A stretch of 35,124 nucleotides of DNA from an uncultured Treponema sp. (GTDB lineage Bacteria > Spirochaetota > Spirochaetia > Treponematales > Treponemataceae): assembly GCA_947178095.1 (NCBI GenBank), contig CAMWWZ010000016.1, positions 1-35,124 of the forward strand. The letters are read 5' to 3'. A model generated the notes under the pieces. That model saw only the letters and a program-made list of their open reading frames with translations, had not been told where the DNA came from and ran no database searches. The translations under genes were made by a program, and so were the position numbers. Each line of letters opens with the position of its first letter. The first letter of the stretch is position 1. Of this stretch, positions 16,570-23,992 are shown piece by piece.

Positions 16570-17067
16570 ATGGAAAATGATGACGCGCTGCAAAAAGTTT
16601 TGCTGGCATTTGAAAAATTTTACACTGTGAAAACTTGCGATGCCGCAGCTCCGTTTTGCGCGCTTGCGGAATTCCACGCGCATGGCGAACAATTTTTTTT
16701 GACGAAGGCGGCAAAGGTCGCGGACATCGACACGAACGAATATGTTTTTTTCGCGCAGGAAAAATTCCTTGATGCGGCGCGGCTTGTGGATTTGGCGGAT
16801 GAAGCATGGAAGCGTGGCTTGAGTTTTGTGAAGCCGTATTTTGGCCACAAAAATTCGGACGTTTCGCTCGTGATTCTCGCCGACGAATCCGATTCCGATG
16901 CGAAAAAAATTGTGAGGAAATTGCGCCGATACAAATCTTGCAAATTCGGAATCTATGGATGGAGCGCGTTCAACGTTTCGTTTTGCGATTTTTCTTCACG
17001 GAAAGTTTTTTCGAATTCGCGCGGCGGAAATCTGAAAAAAAATTTGCAAAAGATTTTGTTCGGATGA
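16570..17067 (+). CDS. Uncharacterised protein coupled to bacteriohemerythrin
   Basis: A 165-residue soluble protein I do not recognise. It begins MENDDALQKVLLAFEKFYTV, has an acidic-hydrophobic middle (EYVFFAQEKFLDAARLVDLADEAW), a possible nucleotide-like stretch SDVSLVILADESDSDAKKIVRKL and a basic tail. There is no signal peptide or membrane segment. Its ATG overlaps the end of the hemerythrin message with a one-base gap and no separate promoter, so it probably works with, or is expressed at a fixed ratio to, the O2-binding protein. Confidence 0.7.
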   Translation: MENDDALQKVLLAFEKFYTVKTCDAAAPFCALAEFHAHGEQFFLTKAAKVADIDTNEYVFFAQEKFLDAARLVDLADEAWKRGLSFVKPYFGHKNSDVSLVILADESDSDAKKIVRKLRRYKSCKFGIYGWSAFNVSFCDFSSRKVFSNSRGGNLKKNLQKILFG

Positions 17068-17133
17068 TTTGAGTAAAAAAATGTGTTGAATGGAGTATGT
17101 TGTAATTTGGCGTGCCGTTTGTGAGACTGCCCG

Positions 17134-17475
17134 TCACATCCGATTCTTCTCGCCCCACTCGCACATGCCGTCGAGGATGGGCATGAGGGACTTGCCGCGC
17201 TCGGAAAGACGGTACTCCACTTTCGGCGGAATCTGCGGGTATTCCGTGCGGACGATCAGTTTGTCGGCCTCAAGTTCTTTCAGCGAAAGGCTCAGCGTCT
17301 TGAAGGAGATGCCCTTGATGTACCGTTGCAGTGCGTTGAACCGCACGACCCCGAATTCCATGAGCGCGTAGAGAATGGTCATTTTGTATTTGCCGCTGAT
17401 GAGTGACAGCGTGTAGCTGAATCCCGTATCGCAAAGTTTTTCATCGCCGATGCAGCGTTCGGGTAATTTTTTCAT
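17134..17475 (-). CDS. HxlR-family winged-helix transcriptional regulator
   Basis: A 113-residue MarR-like regulator of the HxlR class. The recognition region (GVVRFNALQRYIKGISFKTLSLSLKELEADKLIVRTEYPQIPPKVEYRLSERG) is diagnostic. Cys8 and Cys15 near the N-terminus are candidates for thiol or quinone sensing, as in YodB/HypR relatives. GAGGAGGG precedes the ATG. It has a consensus promoter, TTGACA-17-TATAAT, followed by TACTT/AAGTA inverted repeats where autorepression would act. It diverges from a flavin reductase, a common target of this family. GC is higher than in nearby genes. Confidence 0.92.
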   Translation of the reverse strand: MKKLPERCIGDEKLCDTGFSYTLSLISGKYKMTILYALMEFGVVRFNALQRYIKGISFKTLSLSLKELEADKLIVRTEYPQIPPKVEYRLSERGKSLMPILDGMCEWGEKNRM

Positions 17476-17499
17476 AGTTCGCCCTCCTCAAAAATCATA

Positions 17500-17575
17500 C
17501 TTTACTTTTTGTAAGTACATAACAAAAATGTACGTACTTGACAGCGATTATATACCGTCATATAATTATTGTCAA
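17500..17575. promoter_or_regulatory. Overlapping divergent consensus promoters with HxlR-type operator
   Basis: Minus strand: TTGACA (17570-17575), 17 bases, TATAAT (17547-17552), for the regulator. Plus strand: TTGACA (17538-17543), 17 bases, TATAAT (17561-17566), reading toward the flavin reductase. Inverted repeats TACTT/AAGTA (17503-17517) and AAGTAC/GTACTT (17513-17538) lie at the regulator start point and the plus -35. Confidence 0.75.
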
Positions 17576-17899
17576 CAACAAAATGCAAAGGAGTATTAAT
17601 AACAAGCGAAAAAGTGTACACCTAAAATGAACTGCAAATTTTTGGCAGTGTTGGTTAACCGCCTGTTTCGATACTAGCGACTTTACGGTAACTCATAGAT
17701 TTTGCGTACCCTTCAGATAAAACTGCAATCTAAGATGTTTTTCTTTCAGGAGAAAAAGAACGCGGGGAATCGACTACGACTGCCAGTGACGCGGTGACGG
17801 CAGCGAGTTCTAAATCGAATACAGGCATTGTAGGGCTAGAATGAAAACATCAAGTGTACACCTTATCGCATATTGACAACACAACAAAATGCAAAGGAG
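17568..17899 (+). repeat. Insertion-like segment in the flavin-reductase leader, bounded by direct repeats
   Basis: ATTGTCAACAACAAAATGCAAAGGAG at 17568-17593 recurs as an imperfect copy at 17872-17899. Inside these, AAGTGTACACCT occurs at 17612-17623 and 17852-17863, bounding about 240 bases. The second outer copy supplies AAAGGAG plus ATG but reads only five codons. No transposase is visible; the segment could be a small non-autonomous element or an insertion-sequence scar. Confidence 0.6.
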
Positions 17900-17937
17900 A
17901 TATGAAAAAAGTTGCCTGAAATAGCGTCAACTTTTTA

Positions 17938-18018
17938 TCATGTCAAGTTTCCGTTGGAAACTTGCATATTTAATGCACATTCTCACTGCGTTGCGAATGT
18001 GCGCAAAAAAGTTAATCA
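17938..18018 (+). repeat. Dispersed repeat family B, copy 1
   Basis: Two small palindromes in tandem: GTTTCCGTTGGAAAC and GCACATTCTCACTGCGTTGCGAATGTGC, joined by TTGCATATTTAAT. It matches the reverse complement of 26131-26210. It lies in the leader of the flavin reductase. Confidence 0.8.
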
Positions 18019-18060
18019 CAATTTTTCAAAATTGTAATTGACTTTTTATAGGAGAATTCC

Positions 18061-18597
18061 ATGAACAAAATCACATTGCCCAAAGCGGCGCGCGTCACTT
18101 CGCCCAATCCTGTAACGCTTGTCTGCACGCAAAAGATGGACGGCGGCACGAACCTCGCGACCGTCTCATGGTGGACGTACCTTTCCTACAACCCGAATAT
18201 GATTGCCTACGCGATGGCGAAAACGTCGTTCAGCGGCGAAATGGTGCGGCAGAACAAAAAAGTCGTCCTCACCGTACCCGGTGAAAAAATCGCGGAGGCC
18301 GTGCTGGGCTGCGGAGGCACGACGGGCAGGAACATCGACAAAATCGAAAAATTCGGCATTGAGATGCAGTCGTTTCCCGAAAGCGAAATCCGCGTGCCGC
18401 TCCACAGCGCGCTTGCCATTACCTGCACCCTAAAAGAATTCGTGGAGACTGGCGACCATTATCTGTACATCTGCAACGTCGAGCACGTCTACGCCGACGA
18501 GCAGGAGAAGCCGCTGTTCGCCTGGAACGGCTATGCCGAAATCGCCCCGGCAAAAAGGCGGAGGGGGGGGGTGAATAAAATATCAAGCCCAACATAG
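18061..18597 (+). CDS. Flavin reductase-like FMN-binding protein (first copy)
   Basis: A split-barrel flavin reductase-like protein, 178 residues as read here. The N-terminal half (TSPNPVTLVCTQKMDGGTNLATVSWWTYLSYNPNMIAYAM) and VRQNKKVVLTVPGE are typical of the FMN-binding fold. TATAGGAGAATTCC gives a good ribosome-binding site. The conserved part ends near FAWNGYAEIAPAK; the tail after it is encoded by a G9 run. With nine G the frame continues for six codons after the run and ends inside a terminator hairpin; with eight G it would stop at once. It is probably controlled by the divergent HxlR regulator. A second, distinct family member lies at 20471. Confidence 0.9.
   Translation: MNKITLPKAARVTSPNPVTLVCTQKMDGGTNLATVSWWTYLSYNPNMIAYAMAKTSFSGEMVRQNKKVVLTVPGEKIAEAVLGCGGTTGRNIDKIEKFGIEMQSFPESEIRVPLHSALAITCTLKEFVETGDHYLYICNVEHVYADEQEKPLFAWNGYAEIAPAKRRRGGVNKISSPT
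18563..18571 (+). repeat. Poly-G tract (G9) at the 3' end of the flavin reductase
   Basis: Nine G within the last codons. Eight, nine or ten G give C-termini ending in GG, in GGVNKISSPT, or in GGGE. The core domain is unaffected, so the effect on the enzyme may be small. The run also lies about 50 bases upstream of the promoter of the next gene. Confidence 0.8.
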
Positions 18598-18606
18598 CTG
18601 GGCTTG
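18584..18606 (+). terminator. Hairpin after the flavin reductase
   Basis: CAAGCCCA, seven-base loop, TGGGCTTG. It overlaps the last codons of the G9 reading frame. An A-run rather than a T-run follows, so termination strength is uncertain. Confidence 0.6.
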
Positions 18607-18624
18607 CGGAGATAAAAAAATGTC

Positions 18625-18653
18625 TTGACTATTTAAATCCAAGAAAATAGAAT
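18625..18653 (+). promoter_or_regulatory. DUF262 gene promoter, TTGACT-17-TAGAAT
   Basis: The -35 is at 18625-18630 and the -10 at 18648-18653, followed by AAAAAAGGAGTT as ribosome-binding site for the ATG at 18675. Confidence 0.7.
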
Positions 18654-18674
18654 CTAATAAAAAAGGAGTTCTAA

Positions 18675-20417
18675 ATGTCCAAACTGAACATCGATCAAAA
18701 AACAATATTCGGATTGTTTGCCGACAAAAAATCAGATTTTTTAATTCCTGACTATCAGCGCCCTTATGCTTGGGAAGACGCAGAATGCCAAACATTGTGG
18801 GAAGATATTTTCAATTTTGCATTCCCAGACAATGATTATTCAAAATTTGACAGCGATAGTGACGAATATTTTTTAGGTCCGATTGTCACTTTCAAAAATG
18901 ATTCAAACAAAATGGAAGTCATTGATGGTCAACAACGTTTGACAACGCTCATGCTCTTGCTCCGCGCATTCTATGAAAAGTTTGGAATGATGCAGGATGA
19001 GAATTCAAAGAAAACCCGTGAGAATCTTGAAAAGTGCATTTGGAAAACAGATGAATTTGGCACTCCCGATAAGTCAAAATTGAAGATTGATTCGGAGGTT
19101 GCCACTGACAATGACAAAGATGAATTCTTGAACATCTTGAAAAATGGTTCTGCTCCTGAAAATATGAAAAGCAAATATGCGATTAACTATCGATTTTTTC
19201 AGAAGCAAATCAACGAATTTCTTCAAAAATTCCCCAGTTATTTTTCTTACTTGCCGACCCGCATTTTGAATAACTGCATCCTCCTTCCCATTGAAGCGGA
19301 AAGTCAAGACACGGCATTAAGGATTTTTTCGACATTGAACGACAGAGGACTGCCGCTTTCGGATGCGGATATTTTCAAAGCCCAATTCTACAAGTATTAT
19401 ACACAGAAAGGCGAGAAAGACGATTTCATTAAGCGTTGGAAAGCTATTGAAGAACAATCGGCGAAAATCTTCCATCCGATAACGGGAACTCCGATGGATG
19501 AACTTTTCACCCGTTATATGTATTATGAACGTGCTTGTCGTAAAATTAAATCCTCAACGACAGAAGCGTTGCGAAAGTTTTATGAAAAAGATAGTTATGC
19601 GCTTTTGAAAAAAGATGAAACTCTGGAAAATTTGGAAGCATTGGCAGATTTTTGGAATGACGTTTCAAATCAAGATAAGGAAAGATTTAGTGATGAAGTC
19701 CTCCGCCGCCTGTATGTATTGAATTACGCGCCAAACGGAATGTGGAACTATTTCACGTCAGTTTATTTTATGCGGAATAAAGACGCAGACGGAAAACTTG
19801 ACGACGCAAAATTCTGTGCGTTCTTAACGAAAATCACGGCTTTTATTTGGACTTATGCAGTGACTAATCCCGGCGTGAACGCGCTCCGTACTCCCGTATA
19901 TGCAGAAATGGTCAATCTTGTAGAAGGAAAGGATATTGAATTTGCTGAATTCAAATTTGAGGCAGCGACGGTCAAATCAATGTTTAACAACTATTATTTT
20001 AGCAATGGTCGTCCGATTACAAAGTCAATGCTGACATGGTGGGCATTTAATGATAAAAACCAACCCTTGCTTTCTCTTGAATCAGTGTTTGAAATTGAAC
20101 ATATCTTTGCAAGGAAACGGCAAGAACATGAAAATGCTCTTTCAAATACAAATTTGCTAGAATCTTTGGGAAATAAATCAATACTTGAAAAAAGGATAAA
20201 TATCCGTGCTTCCGATTATAGGTTTGAAGACAAAAAGAAATACTATAAAGGTTTCACAAATGCCAAAGGTCAAAATAAGGAAGGGACACAAATCATAGAA
20301 CTTCAGAATTTTGCGAAAAACAAGAATGATTTTACGGAAACGGACATTACCGCAAGGCACGATGAAATCATAGACGCTTTCATTGGTTTCTTGAAGCAGA
20401 ATGATTTGTTGAAATAA
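18675..20417 (+). CDS. GmrSD-like DUF262/DUF1524 nuclease
   Basis: A 580-residue protein. The N-terminal DUF262 domain shows IPDYQRPYAWEDAE, YFLGPIV, EVIDGQQRLTTLMLL and IFSTLNDRGLPLSDADIFK, the ParB-like nucleotide-binding and nicking fold. The C-terminal DUF1524 domain shows FEIEHIFARKR (about residue 472) and NLLESLGNKSILEKRIN, an HNH-type nuclease core. This fused order matches single-chain GmrSD-type IV restriction enzymes, which cut phage DNA with modified cytosines; defence is inferred. It is AT-rich, has its own promoter, and sits between two higher-GC flavin reductase genes, so it was probably inserted. No partner methylase is present, as expected for type IV systems. Confidence 0.9.
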   Translation: MSKLNIDQKTIFGLFADKKSDFLIPDYQRPYAWEDAECQTLWEDIFNFAFPDNDYSKFDSDSDEYFLGPIVTFKNDSNKMEVIDGQQRLTTLMLLLRAFYEKFGMMQDENSKKTRENLEKCIWKTDEFGTPDKSKLKIDSEVATDNDKDEFLNILKNGSAPENMKSKYAINYRFFQKQINEFLQKFPSYFSYLPTRILNNCILLPIEAESQDTALRIFSTLNDRGLPLSDADIFKAQFYKYYTQKGEKDDFIKRWKAIEEQSAKIFHPITGTPMDELFTRYMYYERACRKIKSSTTEALRKFYEKDSYALLKKDETLENLEALADFWNDVSNQDKERFSDEVLRRLYVLNYAPNGMWNYFTSVYFMRNKDADGKLDDAKFCAFLTKITAFIWTYAVTNPGVNALRTPVYAEMVNLVEGKDIEFAEFKFEAATVKSMFNNYYFSNGRPITKSMLTWWAFNDKNQPLLSLESVFEIEHIFARKRQEHENALSNTNLLESLGNKSILEKRINIRASDYRFEDKKKYYKGFTNAKGQNKEGTQIIELQNFAKNKNDFTETDITARHDEIIDAFIGFLKQNDLLK

Positions 20418-20470
20418 GAACAAACCGCCGAGAAAACGGCGCAACAATTTATTTTCTTAAGGAGAATACT

Positions 20471-21043
20471 ATGCTGAAAGATTTGGGAGTCAAGCCGTAC
20501 ACGTTCCCGATGCCGGTGCTGATGATTGCAACCTACAACGAGGACGGCAGCGTTGACGTGATGAACATGGCGTGGGGCGGCGTGTGCGCGGAAAATATGG
20601 TCGCGCTGAACATCGACGAGGATCACAAGACGACGGAAAACATCAAGCGCACGGGGGCATTCACATTGAGCATTGCCGACGTTCCCCACATCGAGGCGGC
20701 GGACTTTTTCGGCATCGCGACGGGCAACAAAATGAAAGACAAGTTCGAACGTTCGGGACTGCACGCCGTAAAGAGCGCGCGGGTGGACGCGCCGGTCGTG
20801 GAGGAATTCCCGCTGACGCTCGAATGCAAGGTCGCGGAATGCCAGCACACCGCCTACGGATTCCGTGTGCTCGGCGAAATCCTCAACGTGCTTGCGGACG
20901 AAAAAGTGCTTGACGAAAAGGGCAAGGTCGTCCCCGCAAAACTCAATGCCTTCGTGTTCGACCAGTTCCAGAACGGCTACTACGCAATCGGCGAAAAAGT
21001 CGGGCAGTCATGGCATACCGGCGCAGGGTTGATGAATCAGTGA
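20471..21043 (+). CDS. Flavin reductase-like FMN-binding protein (second copy)
   Basis: A 190-residue split-barrel flavin reductase-like protein. MPVLMIATYNEDGSVDVMNMAWGG followed by NIKRTGAFTLSIAD and a conserved DFFGIATGNKMKDKFERSGL segment are typical of the family. The protein differs strongly from the first copy at 18061, so the two are not a recent duplication. AAGGAG precedes the ATG. GC and codon use (CTG, CGG, GAC) resemble the HxlR regulator and the first reductase, suggesting the three once formed one unit now split by the restriction-like gene. An AACGGGA/TCCCGTT hairpin follows at 21052-21079. Confidence 0.92.
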   Translation: MLKDLGVKPYTFPMPVLMIATYNEDGSVDVMNMAWGGVCAENMVALNIDEDHKTTENIKRTGAFTLSIADVPHIEAADFFGIATGNKMKDKFERSGLHAVKSARVDAPVVEEFPLTLECKVAECQHTAYGFRVLGEILNVLADEKVLDEKGKVVPAKLNAFVFDQFQNGYYAIGEKVGQSWHTGAGLMNQ

Positions 21044-21462
21044 GCGGGCGGAACGGGATTTGGATCGGCAAGTCCCGTTACATTCGCATTTGCGGTGATT
21101 TCTGGCAACAGCGTTGTCAATTTTAATACCGAGCTTTTTTCAAAGATTCGCTTATATACTGCGTTTTTCATTTCATTGCAAAACGGCGTTTTAATCGTTT
21201 CGAAGAAATTCGAATTTTTGGCGAAATTTCTAAATTCATTTTTTGATAAGAAAAATTGAAATTGAATTTTCGCATTTGAAAAACTCGCATGAAATTTTTT
21301 TTGTTTTGTGAAACAAGTCGGATAATTTAAAATCGCATTCGCACAAATTTCCCCATTGACAGAATTTCATTTTTCCGATATACTTTTTGAAACGATGGCG
21401 TTTGCGCAAAGGGCGTTTTGTCTTTTGGGCGAACGCTTTTATTTTTTTAGGAGATTCGCAAA
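21044..21462 (+). other. AT-rich intergenic region and gltD promoter
   Basis: The left part holds the AACGGGA/TCCCGTT hairpin (21052-21079). The middle, roughly 21120-21350, is AT-rich with no open frame of note. On the right, TTGACA (21356-21361), 17 bases, TATACT (21379-21384) forms a strong promoter. The leader of about 70 bases can fold through GCGTT/AACGC arms and ends in AGGAG before the gltD ATG. No gene is visible. Confidence 0.7.
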
Positions 21463-22947
21463 ATGGGAAAAGACACTGGATTCATCGAATACAAGCGCGA
21501 GGCGAACGGCGACATTCCGCCTTTGGAGCGCATAAAAAATTTCAAGGAATTTCATTCGTACCTTAACGACGGCGAGCGCAAAAATCAGGCGGCGCGTTGC
21601 ATGAATTGCGGCGTGCCGATGTGCCAAAGCGCGCTTCGTCTCAAGGGAATGGTTACGGGCTGCCCGCTGCACAATTTCATTCCCGAATGGAACGACGCGC
21701 TTTACAAAGAACAGTTTGACATGGCGGCTTGGCGGCTTTTGAAAACTTCGAACTTCCCCGAATTCACAGGTCGCGTCTGCCCCGCGCTTTGCGAAAAGGC
21801 TTGCAACCTTGCAGACGAAGGTGGCTTGGAAAACGCCGTCACCGTTCACGACAACGAACTTTATATAATCGAGCGCGCGTTCGCTTCCGGCTACATGAAG
21901 CCTGAGATTCCGAAAATCCGAAGCGGAAAAAAAATCGCGGTCGTCGGTTCTGGTCCTGCCGGGCTTGCCGTTGCGGATTCGCTCAATCATCGCGGACACA
22001 GCGTTACGGTTTTTGAGCGCGACGACAAAATCGGCGGACTTTTGATGTACGGAATTCCGAACATGAAGCTTGACAAAAAAATCATCGAGCGACGCGTGAA
22101 TTTGATGAAAGAAGAAGGCGTTGAATTTGTCACGAACGCCGATGTCGGAAAAAATATTTCTGCCGAAGAACTTTTAAAAAATTACGATGCCGTGGCGTTG
22201 TGCTGCGGCGCGAAAAAGCCTCGTCCGCTTTCTGCTCCGGGCGCGGACGCAAGCGGCGTGATGTTCGCCGTGGATTTTCTCAAATCCGTAACAAAAAGTT
22301 TGCTTGATTCAAATTTAAATGACGGCGCGTTTTTCGACGTGAAAGGAAAGGACGTGATAATTTTGGGCGGCGGCGACACAGGCAATGACTGCACAGGAAC
22401 TTGCATTCGCCTCGGCTGCAAATCAGTTACGCAGCTCGAAATGATGCCGTGTCCTCCAGCCGAGCGCGCGCAAGACAATCCGTGGCCCGAATGGCCGAAA
22501 ATCCTCAAAGTCGATTATGGCGCGCAAGAATCAATTGCGAAATTCGGAAATGATCCGCGCGTCTACAAAACGACGATAAAAGAAGTTTTCCAAAAGGACG
22601 GAAAAGTTTGCGGCGTGAAAACCGTCCAAGTTGAATTCAAAATGGTCGAAGGCAAGCGGCAACTTTGCGAAATCGAAGGAAGCGAAAAAGATTTGCCCGC
22701 CGATTTGATTTTGGTGGCCGCAGGATTTTTGGGCGCACAAGAATATACTGCGCAAAGTTTTGGCGTGGAACTTACGCCGCGCGGAACGGTTGCTTCCAAA
22801 GAAGGCTCGTATTCTGCGAGCACGGAAAAAGTTTTCACGGCGGGCGATATGCATCGCGGACAATCGCTTGTGGTTTGGGCAATCGCGGAAGGCCGGGAAT
22901 GCGCGCGCGAAATCGACGAATATTTGATGGGCTATAGCAATATGTAA
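21463..22947 (+). CDS. gltD: Glutamate synthase small subunit-like oxidoreductase
   Basis: A 494-residue FAD/NAD(P)H and Fe-S protein of the GltD family, which passes electrons from NADPH to the large subunit for glutamate synthesis from glutamine and 2-oxoglutarate. The N-terminal cluster motifs are CMNCGVPMC ... GCPLHN and GRVCPALCEKAC. The FAD Rossmann motif is VVGSGPAGLAVAD (about residue 165-177), the NADPH motif IILGGGDTGNDC, and the C-terminus has the AGDMHRGQSLVVWAI FAD block. No gltB lies within the window on either side, so the partner is elsewhere or the protein works as a stand-alone transhydrogenase-like flavoprotein. Monocistronic with a terminator. Confidence 0.93.
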   Translation: MGKDTGFIEYKREANGDIPPLERIKNFKEFHSYLNDGERKNQAARCMNCGVPMCQSALRLKGMVTGCPLHNFIPEWNDALYKEQFDMAAWRLLKTSNFPEFTGRVCPALCEKACNLADEGGLENAVTVHDNELYIIERAFASGYMKPEIPKIRSGKKIAVVGSGPAGLAVADSLNHRGHSVTVFERDDKIGGLLMYGIPNMKLDKKIIERRVNLMKEEGVEFVTNADVGKNISAEELLKNYDAVALCCGAKKPRPLSAPGADASGVMFAVDFLKSVTKSLLDSNLNDGAFFDVKGKDVIILGGGDTGNDCTGTCIRLGCKSVTQLEMMPCPPAERAQDNPWPEWPKILKVDYGAQESIAKFGNDPRVYKTTIKEVFQKDGKVCGVKTVQVEFKMVEGKRQLCEIEGSEKDLPADLILVAAGFLGAQEYTAQSFGVELTPRGTVASKEGSYSASTEKVFTAGDMHRGQSLVVWAIAEGRECAREIDEYLMGYSNM

Positions 22948-22956
22948 ATATTCAAA

Positions 22957-22986
22957 GTCCGCGCAAATAAAGGCGCGGATTTTTTT
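22957..22986 (+). terminator. gltD terminator
   Basis: TCCGCGC, short loop, GCGCGGA followed by seven T: an intrinsic terminator ten bases after the stop. Confidence 0.9.
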
Positions 22987-23177
22987 GGGAAACCCGCTTG
23001 AAATTTTGAATGCTCTATATATAAAGTAGTAGTAATATATAGTACTACAATATTAGAGTTGCTCGTGCGCAGAGCGAAAATCTGGAAAAACTGATTTGCG
23101 CCGCCAAACTCGAAAGCGTTGATGGAGAGTCGTTGATGAAAAACTTGCACAAAAAACTCGAAAATTCCGCGCGTCTA
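22987..23177. other. Intergenic region with a possible gene remnant
   Basis: A near-palindrome (AGTAGTAGTAATATATAGTACTAC, about 23025-23048) is followed on the plus strand by a 43-codon open stretch from about 23046 to a TGA at about 23180, including ARAQSENLEKLICAAKLESV. It lacks a proper start and looks like the tail of a lost gene, though chance is possible. Confidence 0.3.
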
Positions 23178-23972
23178 CTATGAAAGCAGCATTTTGTCCG
23201 AAAGCGAATCCACGCCTGCGCTCACTTGAAATTTTTCGAGCAAATCTTTCACTTCAAGATTTTTCTTTTCTTCGCCACTCACTTCATAGACGATTCGTCC
23301 GTCAAGCATCATGATCAGGCGATTTCCGTAACGAATCGCGTCGCGCATATTGTGCGTCACCATAAAAGTTGTGAGATTGTCGCGGCGCACGAAAAATTCC
23401 GTGAGTTCCAAAACCTTTTTCGCGGTTTTCGGATCGAGCGCGGCAGTGTGCTCATCCAAAAGCAAAAGCCGTGGTTTTTGCAACACCGCCATCAAAAGCG
23501 TGAGCGCCTGCCGCTGTCCTCCGGAAAGCAATCCCACGCGCGAAGCCATTCTGTCTTCCAAGCCGAGTTCCAATTTAGAAAGCGACTCTTTGAAAATCGC
23601 GCGCTCGGAATTTGTCACGCCCCATCGAAGCGTTCGACGTTTGCCGCGCCTGTACGCGAGCGCGAGATTTTCCTCGATTTGCATTGAAGCGGCCGTTCCC
23701 ATCATCGGATCTTGGAAAACGCGCCCCAAATATTTTGCGCGCTCGTGTTCCTTTATGTTTGTGATGTTTTTTCCGTCAAGCAAAATCGCGCCAGAATCGC
23801 ACGAATGCACTCCCGCAATCAAATTCAAAAGCGTTGATTTTCCAGCACCGTTTCCGCCGATTACCGTAACGAAATCGCCGTCGTTGAGCGTGAGGCTCAC
23901 GCCTTTCAAAGCCTTGCGTTCCGTGATTTGACCGGGATTGAAAGTTTTGGCAATGTTTTTCACTTCAAGCAT
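23178..23972 (-). CDS. ABC transporter ATP-binding protein (COG1101 type)
   Basis: A 264-residue ATPase with Walker A GGNGAGKST, the signature LSGGQRQ and Walker B LLLLDEHTA, plus the H-loop VTHNMRD. It powers import through the adjacent permease. The HNM-type and EHTAALDPK details match the ATPases that go with ABC_sub_bind-type substrate-binding proteins. The start ATG is 20 bases after the permease stop, so the two are co-transcribed. This is the last gene of the leftward transporter operon. Confidence 0.93.
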   Translation of the reverse strand: MLEVKNIAKTFNPGQITERKALKGVSLTLNDGDFVTVIGGNGAGKSTLLNLIAGVHSCDSGAILLDGKNITNIKEHERAKYLGRVFQDPMMGTAASMQIEENLALAYRRGKRRTLRWGVTNSERAIFKESLSKLELGLEDRMASRVGLLSGGQRQALTLLMAVLQKPRLLLLDEHTAALDPKTAKKVLELTEFFVRRDNLTTFMVTHNMRDAIRYGNRLIMMLDGRIVYEVSGEEKKNLEVKDLLEKFQVSAGVDSLSDKMLLS

Positions 23973-23992
23973 TTTCTACTTCCATAAAAAAA

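Noticed and set aside
23046..23180. Open stretch after gltD as a real small gene
   Set aside because: There is no proper start codon or ribosome-binding site in frame, and it overlaps the end of the transporter operon; kept only as a possible remnant.
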